NCBI GenBank assembly: GCA_016946835.1
Contig: JACVTC010000012.1
Coordinates: forward strand, 453,001-517,000
Source of the DNA: Neocallimastix lanati (nom. inval.)
Lineage: Eukaryota; Neocallimastigomycota; Neocallimastigomycetes; Neocallimastigales; Neocallimastigaceae
Direction: 5' to 3'
DNA: 64,000 bases
The notes beneath the pieces were generated by a model. That model had not been told where the DNA came from. It saw only the letters and a program-made list of their open reading frames with translations, and did no database searches. This document shows positions 36,385 to 47,412 of this stretch, in pieces. Position numbers and translations under genes: made by a program. The stretch's first letter is position 1. Each line of letters starts with the position of its first letter.

Positions 36385-36423
<39 letters not shown>

Positions 36424-36866
36424 AACCGAACACAAGGAAAATTTAAATATAAAAATAGAGAATACTTTCATAATAATTTGAAGACAATAAGTTGTTGTTG
36501 TTGTTGATGTTGATGTTTGGTTTTATTTTATTTTATTGCTTAAGTGTGATACCAAAAAAAAAATAAGGTTTAATAAGAAATGAAAGGGTAGTATGGTAGT
36601 ATTCCATTCATAGTAGGCAAGTTTTTGATAATTATATATTTTTGTAATAAAAAAAAAAAAAAAAGGTAAATTTAGTAAATTTTTAAAACACTTTCTCCTC
36701 TACCCAGTATATATTATGTTATAAACAAACCCGTAATAAAAAAATATTTAACCTAGAGTATAATAAAAAGAAAATAAAAATAAAAAAAAAAAAAAATAAA
36801 AAAACATTTATTATAACAGATGAGGAAGGATCAATGACAATCCCTCCATTATTAAATATTATGTAA
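35513..36866. repeat. A+T-rich spacer with a diverged tandem duplication
   Basis: Two blocks, about 35970-36180 and 36187-36475, share sequence in the same order (a segment with ATGAAGAAGAAATAACCTCC, then GGAAAATTTAAATAT and GAATACTTTCATA). They differ by substitutions and a long A run. No gene seen; the rest is simple sequence. Confidence 0.65.
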
Positions 36867-37040
36867 TAAGTGGGTAGAAGCTGAGCCAACTGAAAAATGT
36901 TAACTTCAAAAGATGTAATAAAATTTATAATTAATGTATTTTCTGGTCATGGTCTACCTCAAACAATCACAACTGATAATGGTGTCCAATTCAATTCGGA
37001 TATAACAAAAATATTCCAAGAATATATGTGTATTAATTGA
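36867..37040 (+). pseudogene. Ty3 integrase fragment
   Basis: WVEAEPTEK, then after a one-base shift ATG at 36897 opens a 47-codon frame: LTSKDVIKFIINVFSGHGLP, then TITTDNGVQFNSDITKIF. This is the middle of a Ty3 integrase core around the second catalytic Asp, closely related to the integrase of element D. It ends at TGA 37038. No other pol part or LTR adjoins it, so it is a stray fragment. It is useful because it keeps CAA where element D has TAA. Confidence 0.8.
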
Positions 37041-37047
37041 TCATAGT

Positions 37048-37172
37048 TAATATGAATAAAAAATAAAAAAAAAAAAAAAATAAAAAAAAAAGAAATAAAT
37101 TTGTAAATAATAAGAAATAACTTTCCAATTTTATTTCTTTTTTTTTATTTTTTATTCATATTAATTGTACCA
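37048..37172. repeat. inverted repeat with A/T-tract arms
   Basis: Left arm starts at TTAATATGAATAAAAAATAA (about 37046). The right arm is its complement, ending TATTCATATTAAT (about 37169), with ~70 bases between. It directly follows the Ty3 integrase fragment. Could fold into a long A-T hairpin. Confidence 0.7.
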
Positions 37173-37735
37173 TTCAATGAATAAAGAAAGAAGACAATAA
37201 AAATAAAAAATAAAAAATAAAAAAAAAAAATAAAAATATTTAATAATTAAAAGATGAAATCAAAATTAAAAAATATATTATATATTATATATAATATATA
37301 GAATTCTAAAAATTCATTCATTTATTGGAATAAAAAAATAATAAATTTATATATATAAATATATAAATAAGTAAATATAAATAAGTAAATAAATAAATAA
37401 TTAATTAATTAATAATTTATAATAAAATAAAATAATTTTTTGATATCAAAATACAAATATTCAAACTTTAATTAATATAAAATAATTTTATTAATATAAA
37501 ATAGTTTTTATGATTCAAACATAATTTAATGTCAAATCAAATTTAAATCTAATGACTAATGATTCTATATTATCCTTATTATGTGGCTTGTTATATATCA
37601 AATTTAATAATTAATACTATTTTTAATAAGTGGCTTGAATTCTAAATAAAAATAATTATACCTATAAAATAAAGAAATAATTTTTTTTTTTTTTTTGTAT
37701 CCACAAGAATTGTGAAACTTTATTTTTTTTTTTTT
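37173..37735. other. A+T-rich spacer
   Basis: Simple A/T sequence with short (AAATA)n stretches. No gene or RNA recognised. Confidence 0.55.
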
Positions 37736-37737
37736 TT

Positions 37738-37810
37738 ATTAATTTTTGTGTTTTTTTTTTTTTTTTTTTTTAGAAAAAAAAAAAAAAAAAAAAAACACAA
37801 AAATTAATAT
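37738..37810. repeat. poly-T/poly-A hairpin with matching outer arms
   Basis: ATTAATTTTTGTG followed by a long T run, a central TAG, a long A run and CACAAAAATTAAT. The outer 13 bases are perfectly complementary, so this can form a stem of about 35 bp with almost no loop. Confidence 0.8.
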
Positions 37811-38628
37811 TCATGTAATTAAATAAAAGAATAAATAAACAAAAAAAAAAAAAAAAATTAAATAAATAAATAAATAAACATATTATTTGTCCAATTAGAA
37901 TATAATAATACTTCAAATAGTAATATGAAAAAAAAAAAAATAATAATAAAGTTTAAATAAAGTGTATCAATTAAATTCAAGAAAAAAAATTTCATTGACA
38001 TCATGAAACCTTACCTCCAAAATGATAAGATTTCTTTTTTTTTTTTTTTTAAAAGGGAATTCTTATTTCGGATTAGGGTTTGAATTGACTATCTAAAAAG
38101 AAATTATGGTTCTCCTTCAGAGGTATTGGCCCTGCTTAAGTCTGTCTTACTACATTTTCAGTGTGGACGCTCTTAAAAAATAAGAAAAAAATAAAAAATA
38201 AAAAAAAAATAAAAAATAAAAAAAAAATAAAAAATAAAAAAAAAATAAAAAATAAAAAAAAAAATAAAGTTTGTCTTGGTGAGTTTGCGCTTATACCCGT
38301 TTGTCGAAATAGTAACTCTTGTTAAGTTCTAGCTCTAGGCATAATTTCTGCCAATAGAGAGCTAGAGATCGATCGAATCAAGAATGGCGTTTTAGAATAT
38401 ACGCCAAAATTAAACTTGGTTCGTAAACAAAAACATCCCATTCCTTTCTTTATAATCATGTATGCCTGTATCTCTTCCTACCTAGAAGGTAATTATATCA
38501 TCGGTACCACGTCACCTATATATTTACTCACTCATTATTCAGAAAATTAGTAATAATAACACAATTATCATTAATTGATCTATTCAGTACATTATTAGTA
38601 TCAATACTATTATTTGCAATATCACTAA

Positions 38629-38676
<48 letters not shown>

Positions 38677-38802
38677 CTAGGAATAAACTTTATTTAATAA
38701 TATTTTTTTTTTTTAAAAAAATACATGAAATTTAAATACATGAAATTTTTTTTTTATATTAATATTAAAAAACTACGTTATGAGATTCGAGGACGAAAAG
38801 GC
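37811..38802. other. spacer with 17-bp tandem repeat and an unexplained less A+T-rich island
   Basis: 38080-38170 and 38270-38540 are far less A+T-rich than the surroundings and have mixed sequence (AGCTAGAGATCGATCGAATC near 38361). About four copies of a 17-bp A/T repeat separate them (38180-38268). No frame, tRNA box or LTR ends were recognised. A decayed LTR or UTR of the 38803-39132 frame is possible. A poly-T run lies at 38632-38673. Confidence 0.45.
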
Positions 38803-39132
38803 CTATAACTCTTCCCATTCATCGAAGATAACTCCATGTGGATGAAAATTATCATTCGAATCTGTATCAGAATTTCTTCTTTGCCTTATCGTTACGACGT
38901 CGACGCTCTTGACAACGGTAGGTCTAACACTATACAAATCGATCATGGTGTAAAAATCACCAATCACAATAGGCATAACGTTAGTAAGGAATTCCGCAAG
39001 CCCCACAAAATATGAAATCGGGAAAGAAGACTCGTTCGAAGGTGATTGAAAAATATTATTAATATATCGCCTTCTATCACTAATACTAGTATTCCTATTT
39101 TTCTTTATCGATATTATTACTATTATTAACAA
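38803..39132 (-). CDS. hypothetical 109-residue frame, possibly a partial gene
   Basis: Encodes a protein of ordinary composition, unlike local A/T frames. It has a short hydrophobic start, a basic stretch (KKNRNTSISDRRRYINN), a middle part (FPISYFVGLAEFLTNVMPIVIGDFYTMIDLYSV), RQRRNSDTDSN and an acidic end (FDEWEEL). Codon variety and less A+T-rich DNA suggest it is or was coding. No domain was recognised. It may be a last exon or a transposon fragment; the sequence to its right (39133-39730) is simple A/T. Confidence 0.4.
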   Translation of the reverse strand: MLIIVIISIKKNRNTSISDRRRYINNIFQSPSNESSFPISYFVGLAEFLTNVMPIVIGDFYTMIDLYSVRPTVVKSVDVVTIRQRRNSDTDSNDNFHPHGVIFDEWEEL

Positions 39133-39730
39133 TATTTCCTATTGTTATTAAAATTTCATTAACTTTACATTATATACTTTAAAAATATATAAACATAAAA
39201 GTATAAAAATAAACAAAAAATATTATTTTTAATAAAAAAAAAAAAATTTGATAAAATACAATGATATATATTTTCTTAAAAGGATTCTCTTATTCCTTAA
39301 TAATTATAAATAATTTATTCTCGATTTTAACAATAGATTTATTTAATTTATATTTATTATTTTTTTTTATTTATTTATTTATTTTTTTTTTTTTTTTTTT
39401 TAAAAAATAAAAAAAAAAAAAAAAAAAACTTTACTTTTTAATAATAAATTAGAATAATAATAATAATAATAAAATTAACTTTTTTTATTATTATTATTAT
39501 TTTTTCATTTTTAAAATTATATATTATGAATAAAACTGTTATTTATAATTAAAAAAAATTAAAAATAATTTAAAAAAAAATAAAAATTTTGTTCTTTTTC
39601 CTTTTTTTTTTTTTTTTAAAAAAAAAAATAAACCTTTTTAAAATTTTTTAATAACATAATATAAAAAAATCTATATATATATATATACTTAAAATTGCAT
39701 TTATATAAATATTGTTTCATTTTAAATTTA

Positions 39731-41919
39731 TTACATATCATAACGATTTTGATTTCTACCATAACTACCGTTAGTATAGTTATCATTAGATGGTTTTCTA
39801 TAATACTTGTTAGCTTGATTCTTTGGTGAACTTCTATAGCCTCCATCTATTGTTTAAAATAACGAATAAAAATTTATAATAAAAATAATGAATAAAAAAT
39901 TAATATTTGTCGTTTTATTAATAGAAACAACATCAACAATAATAATAAATCATTTATTTTTTTCAATATTAAATTTATAAAATGAAAAAAAAAATTATAG
40001 TATATATTTTTCTTTTTTTTTTTTACCTCTTGAGGAACTACTATTATTTCTATTATTAACAGCTCTTTTACGTCCATAAGAATTATTGTTTGAGTAATTA
40101 CTGGAAGCGCCAGAATTAGAATGTAATAATGGTTTTGTAGAGTAAGCAGAACTAGTAGTACTAGTTGTATCTGAATGGAAAATAGTTTGAGGTTTTTGTG
40201 GTTGTTCCATAGCAGCTAATTTATTCTTTGGTATATAACCCTCCTTTCCTGTATCAATATTATAACAAAGACTCCAACCATCCTCAAAGGATTTAATCAT
40301 TTTTACCATATGTCCATTCTCTACTACTAATTCATCATTTCTTTGTGGAGTGAACTTACGAACAACCTTGAAGGTCTTGAATTTTTCATATTCATCAGGA
40401 ATGCTTATACCGAATGCTGATTTCATCATTGGTTTATTACGATCTTCTTCCATATGTTTCTTCATCATATCAGAATAGTTTTGTTGTTCTTCGAAAGTGA
40501 TAGAATTAATACGTTTTGGTTCCTCTGGAACTCCAAGTAAATTATCGCTACTACCGGTAGTGACTATTGGTATATCTTTATCAGAATTCCAATTACTGCC
40601 ACTGTAGGAATTCATAGTGAATGTTTTATCAGATAATTTATAGTTAGAATCATTATTTGATAATAAATTGTAGGGTTCATTAACCTTTTGCATATCCTTA
40701 TCATTAGAAGAGAATCTACTGTATTCATCATCACCACCTCTTCTTGACATAACAACAATACCTACAACAACTAAAATTAATAGTAAAGCACCACTACCAA
40801 CACCAATTAATATCCATTTGTTTTTTAACAAACTTGTACCAACACCTATTTGTTTTTTTTAATATATTATTAAAATTTTTTTAAAAAAAAATGAAATGGA
40901 AATTAAAAATTTAATATATAATCAAAATATACATAAATAATACAATAATATATAATAAGATTGTATTTCTTTTTTCTTTTTGTTTAATAATAATATTATT
41001 AATAGTTTAATTTTATATTTATTTATTTTTTTTTAATAATTATATTTAATAATATTTTTAATAGTTTAATGTTATATTTAGTTATTTTTTTTTAATAATT
41101 ATATTTAATAATATTTTTAATAATTTAATATTATATTTAGTTATTTTTTTTTTTTGATAATTATATTTAATTTTTTTTTATCGATTAATAATATTATATT
41201 TAAAACTTTTATTATAATCTTATTCTTATTTTATTTTATCTCAATTATTACTACTATCTTCTTTTTTTTTCATTTCTTTTAATAAATTTTTTTTCACTCT
41301 TTCTATTAATGATTTCAATTCTTCTTTTAATATATATTTAATTTATTTTCGATTTCATTTCTTTTATAATATATTTAATTTATTTTTTGTTACTTTAGTA
41401 TCAATTTCATTATCAACAACCCCCTATATATATTCCTTTTTTCTTTTCCTTTATTAATATCTTTTTATTTATAATTTATATTATTGTTTATTATTTACCT
41501 GGAGTAGCCTTATCTTCTGTTTTAAATACATATTTATCTAATGGACCTTGTTTACCATTATAATAGTTGACAAGATCTTCAGGACTTGAAGTAATAATTT
41601 CCTTACCATATTTTTGAGTATCTGGTAAAGCACATTTACCACCAGGATAACGAATTATTTCTGCAGTATAAATACCATTATAAGTACTTAATTTGTTTGT
41701 TTCTGAAGGGGATTGAGGTAACCCATTAGCATCTTGTATATAAACAACAACTTTAGTACATTGTTCACCTACAGCAATTTTATATCCTTGATATTTATCA
41801 CTTGGGGTGAAAAAATAAGCTTTACCGGTACTTTCAAAATCTTTTTTATATACATTAATATCAGCAGCAAAAGTACCTACTAAAGTTAATAATGATAAAA
41901 TAAGGAATAGACAATTCAT
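39731..41919 (-). CDS. signal peptide/TM/SH3 membrane protein, three exons
   Basis: Exons on the minus strand: 41919-41499, 40845-40027 and 39846-39731. Introns are 40846-41498 (GTAAATAATAAAC...CAAATAG) and 39847-40026 (GTAAAA...CAATAG). Phases agree and give 451 residues ending in TAA. Residues 1-18 are a signal peptide, about 19-148 a small ectodomain with Cys, 152-173 a transmembrane helix (ILIGVGSGALLLILVVVGIVVM) followed by RR. About 297-353 is an SH3 domain (FKVVRKFTPQRNDELVVENGHMV, then GWSLCYNIDTGKEGYIPKNKL) with the ALYDY-like, GW and P-N positions. The tail is Ser/Asn/Tyr-rich. Probably links the cell surface to a Pro-rich partner, as fungal membrane SH3 proteins do; partner unknown. 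Confidence 0.85.
40980..41165. repeat. tandem ~60-bp repeat inside intron 1 of the SH3 gene
   Basis: Three to four copies of a unit running TAATAATTATATTTAATAAT, then ATTTTTAATAGTTTAATRTTATATTTA with a T run, differing by a few bases. It accounts for much of the 653-bp intron. Confidence 0.75.
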
Positions 41920-42740
41920 ATTTTTTATAGATATTATTTATTTTTTATTTTTATAGACAATTTATTTAAAGTTTATTGAGTTTTCAATATTGAAAAATTA
42001 CGATTGATTTTTAAATAAAATATTGTTTTTTTATTTCTTAATACTATTAATTATATTAATTTATTGTTTCAACTTATGATATGTATATTATACTAAATAA
42101 AAGTAATATAAAAGTAAAAAAAAAAAAGTTAATTTTTATATTTTAAAGAGTTCAGTATTATTTACATATATTTACTTTTTTATTTTTTTTTAAAAAAAAA
42201 AAAACTTTTTAAGCAAAAAAAAAAAGTTAATTTTTATATTTTAAAGAGTTCAGTATTATTTACATATATATATAGTTTTTTATTTTTTTTTTTTAAAAAA
42301 AATAAAAAACTTTAATATTATTAATTATATTTTCAATTTATACAATAAAAGAAAAAATATATTATTTTACTGAGAAATATCAATCTTATTGTTTTTTTTT
42401 TCTTTTATATTATATATTGAATCTTCGAAATTAATAATAATATTAATACTGTTATTTATTACTTAATATATGTTATTTGATTGTATAAAACGATTAAAAT
42501 ATTATAAACAATATAACATTTAAACACCTACTGATCTTTATTCTAATATATGTTTTGATTGTATAAAACGATTAAAATATTATAAACAATATAACATTTA
42601 AACACCTACTGATCTTTATTCTAATATATGTTTTGATTGTGTAAAACGATAAAATTATTATAAACAATAAATATTTAAATACTTACAATTATTTTATTTT
42701 GTATACATTCTATATTTAAAGTTTATTTTTTTTATGACAG
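41920..42740. repeat. 5' flank of the SH3 gene with two tandem repeats
   Basis: A ~105-bp unit occurs twice at about 42117-42300 (AGTTAATTTTTATATTTTAA core). A ~76-bp unit occurs three times at about 42470-42680 (TTTTGATTGTATAAAACGAT core, then ATTATAAACAATATAACATT and CACCTACTGATC). Both lie upstream of the gene start at 41919 and could affect its promoter. No defined promoter element seen. Confidence 0.7.
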
Positions 42741-44742
42741 TTTTATATTTTAGGTGAAAGATTGGAATTACGATTTTTTTTTTTATTTTATGTTTTTAAA
42801 TATACTTTTATATTTAAAAAAAATATATATTCTTTATTTATATACTTTAATCTTTCCCTTCTATTTTTTTTTTATTTTTTTTTTTTACAGTCTATTAATT
42901 TTATCTTTTATTATTATTATTTAAATAAAATAAATATTCTTAAATAAAAATAGAAATTTATTCGATCTATGATTACTTTTATTTTATTATTAAGGAAGGA
43001 AAAAAAAAAAAAAAAAAAAAAAGGAAAAAACTGAAGTAAAAAAAAATTATTTTTTTTTTTTTAAAATATTAACTTAATTTTCCAATTTAAAAATTATTTT
43101 TTCAATATTCATTCATTAACATCAATAAAAAATTTATTATTTATTTATTTAAATATTTAATTATACATTCATTTATATTTCTATATTTATTTATTTATTT
43201 AAATATTCATTCATTTATATTTATTATATTATTTATTATTTATTTATATACACATTTATTTATTATTAATGATTTATTTATATCTTTAATAATGTATTCA
43301 CTCATTTATTTATTCCTTGATTTACACCACTCGTTATAAAATAAAACATTTTTAATCTAAAGTCATGGACAAAAATAGAACTTTATTTCATATTAAATTG
43401 ATTTAGCTATTTTACACTTTATATCACCTAACCCTAATGAATAACTTTAAATTAAATAAATAAATTGATAATAGATATATAAATAAATAAATAATAGATA
43501 AATAAATAAATATATTATAAATAAATAAATAAAATGATAAAATGCCAAAAAAGGGAAAAAAAAGCATGATTTATTAAAATATTTAATCATGTAATAAAAC
43601 TTTATTAAATAATGAATAAAAATTAATTCATTTATTTTATTATATTATATTTAAATCATTCAATACTTTTTAATATATGTAATTAAATTAATTTAATCGA
43701 AACAAATATAATAATAATTAATTGTAAACTATATTTATTTCAATCAATAAAAATTTAAAGTTTATATATTATAATATGTAATAATAAATGAATACATATA
43801 TTATAATATATTGTATGTCTATAGCACCAATATATCAAAATATTCCTATTTATATTTATATTAATAAGGAATATTTTTATAATATATTTATATTAATGCC
43901 AATAAAAAAATATTTATTTACGTATTAATATATTTATTCATTAAATTATAATTATATATTTATTAATCTATTAATTCAAGCATTTATTCATTATTTATTA
44001 ATATTATCGCTTTGTCATGTAATTGAAGGTAATTGAATGATTTAAATAAATCTAAATAAATAAATGATATCTATTAATTTATAATTAATAATTAATTATT
44101 ACTAATAATTAATTTTTAAATATTAAATATTAAATATTCATTACTAAATATTAAATATTCATTATTAATATTAAAGATTAAAGATTAAATAGTCATTATT
44201 TAATAATTAGAATTTAATATTTAATAGTTAATTATTAGTATTTAATAATTATAATTTAATATTTAATAATTAATATTATATATTACATATTAATTAATAA
44301 ATACTAATTATTAAGTATTAAATTATAATTATTAAATACTAATAATTAAATAATAAATTATAATTATTAAATACCAATTATTAAATAATAAATTATAATT
44401 ATTAAATACCAATTATTAAATAATAAATATTTAATAATAAATACTAATTATTAAATATTAAATTATAATTATTAAATACTAATTATTAAATATTAAATAT
44501 TTAATAATAAATACTTAAATTTTACTATTAAATATTAAAATAATTATTTTTATTATGCCAATAAATAAAATGAATTTTATCACGAAGGAATTCCAATATT
44601 AAATTTCTCTTTTAACACAGGATTAAAGCTATAAAGCTATTCAATTCATTGATATGAAAATGATTATCCAAAATATACACAACATTCATTATTATTATTT
44701 CCTATTTGTTCAATGACAAATTATTATTTGTCTATTATTCAA
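42741..44742. other. A+T-rich intergenic region
   Basis: A and T runs, (ATTT)n and, at about 44190-44520, degenerate repeats of AATTATTAAATACTAATTATT type. Frames here are Phe/Ile/Tyr-only. No gene or RNA recognised. Confidence 0.55.
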
Positions 44743-47412
44743 AACATTTATTATTTATTATTTATTATTTATTATTTATTATTATTATTTATTATTTATT
44801 ATTTATTATTTATTATTTATTATTTATTATTATTATTTATTATTTATTATTATATTATTTATTATTTATTAATAAATACTCTTTTTATTATTTATTATTT
44901 ATTATTTATTATTTATTATTTATTATTTATTATTTATTATTATTATTTATTATTTATTATTATATTATTTATTATTTATTAATAAATACTCTTTTTATTA
45001 TTTATTATTTATTATTTATTATTTATTATTTATTAATAAATACTCTTTATTATTATTTATTATTTATTATTTATTAATAAATACTCTTTTTATTATTTAT
45101 TATTTATTATTTATTATTTATTATTTATTAATAAATACTCTTTATTATTATTTATTATTTATTATTTATTAATAAATACTCTTTTTATTATTTATTATTT
45201 ATTATTATATTATTTATTATTTATTAATAAATACTCTTTATTATTATTTATTATTTATTATTTATTAATAAATACTCTTTTTATTATTTATTATTTATTA
45301 TTATATTATTTATTATTTATTAATAAATACTCTTTTTATTATTTATTATTTATTATTTATTATTTATTATTTATTATTTATTAATAAATACTCTTTTTAT
45401 TATTTATTATTTATTATTATATTATTTATTATTTATTAATAAATACTCTTTTTATTATTTATTATTTATTATTTATTATTTATTATTTATTAATAAATAC
45501 TCTTTTTATTATTTATTATTTATTATTATATTATTTATTATTTATTAATAAATACTCTTTATTATTATTTATTATTTATTATTTATTAATAAATACTCTT
45601 TTTATTATTTATTATTTATTATTATATTATTTATTATTTATTAATAAATACACTTTATTATTATTTATTATTTATTATTTATTAATAAATACACTTTATT
45701 ATTATTTATTATTTATTATTTATTAATAAATACTCTTTTTATTATTTATTATTTATTATTTATTAATAAATACTCTTTTTATTATTTATTATTTATTATT
45801 TATTAATAAATACTCTTTTTATTATTTATTATTTATTATTTATTAATAAATACACTTTATTATTATTTATTATTTATTATTTATTAATAAATACTCTTTT
45901 TATTATTTATTATTTATTATTATATTATTTATTATTTATTAATAAATACACTTTATTATTATTTATTATTTATTATTTATTAATAAATACACTTTATTAT
46001 TATTTATTATTTATTATTTATTAATAAATACTCTTTTTATTATTTATTATTTATTATTTATTAATAAATACTCTTTTTATTATTTATTATTTATTATTTA
46101 TTAATAAATACTCTTTTTATTATTTATTATTTATTATTTATTAATAAATACTCTTTTTATTATTTATTATTTATTATTTATTAATAAATACTCTTTTTAT
46201 TATTTATTATTTATTATTTATTATTTATTATTTATTATTTATTAATAAATACTCTTTTTATTATTTATTATTTATTATTATATTATTTATTATTTATTAA
46301 TAAATACACTTTATTATTATTTATTATTTATTATTTATTAATAAATACACTTTATTATTATTTATTATTTATTATTTATTAATAAATACTCTTTTTATTA
46401 TTTATTATTTATTATTATATTATTTATTATTTATTAATAAATACACTTTATTATTATTTATTATTTATTATTTATTAATAAATACACTTTATTATTATTT
46501 ATTATTTATTATTTATTAATAAATACTCTTTTTATTATTTATTATTTATTATTTATTAATAAATACTCTTTTTATTATTTATTATTTATTATTTATTAAT
46601 AAATACTCTTTTTATTATTTATTATTTATTATTTATTAATAAATACTCTTTTTATTATTTATTATTTATTATTTATTAATAAATACTCTTTTTATTATTT
46701 ATTATTTATTATTTATTATTTATTATTTATTATTTATTAATAAATACTCTTTTTATTATTTATTATTTATTATTATATTATTTATTATTTATTAATAAAT
46801 ACACTTTATTATTATTTATTATTTATTATTTATTAATAAATACACTTTATTATTATTTATTATTTATTATTTATTAATAAATACTCTTTTTATTATTTAT
46901 TATTTATTATTTATTAATAAATACTCTTTTTATTATTTATTATTTATTATTTATTAATAAATACTCTTTTTATTATTTATTATTTATTATTTATTAATAA
47001 ATACTCTTTTTATTATTTATTATTTATTATTTATTAATAAATACTCTTTTTATTATTTATTATTTATTATTTATTATTTATTATTTATTATTTATTAATA
47101 AATACTCTTTTTATTATTTATTATTTATTATTTATTATTTATTATTTATTATTTATTATTTATTAATAAATACTCTTTTTATTATTTATTATTTATTATT
47201 TATTATTTATTATTTATTATTTATTATTTATTAATAAATACTCTTTTTATTATTTATTATTTATTATTTATTATTTATTATTTATTATTTATTAATAAAT
47301 ACTCTTTATTATTTATTATTTATTATTTATTTTTTATTATTTATTATTTATTATTTATTATTTATTATTTATTATTTATTATTTATTATTTATTATTTAT
47401 AATTTTTATTTA
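44743..47412. repeat. 2.7 kb minisatellite, ~40-bp unit
   Basis: Units consist of AATAAATACTCTTTTTATT followed by varying numbers of ATTT/ATTATTT steps. Around 46020-46200 the period is exactly 40 bp. Two marker variants, AATACTCTTTTT and AATACACTTTATT, alternate in blocks that recur (for example 45900-46050, 46290-46400, 46780-46900), giving a higher-order pattern. TTTATTAATAAA in each unit is self-complementary. Confidence 0.93.

Noticed and set aside
38270-38540. Possible tRNA or small RNA in the less A+T-rich island
   Set aside because: No B-box (GGTTCRANYCC) or cloverleaf could be made by eye. No tRNA or rRNA was identified anywhere in the window.
44706-45077. Tyr/Leu/Ile-rich frames in the minisatellite
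   Set aside because: Repeat-derived; both overlapping frames are equally open and no start context or domain is present.
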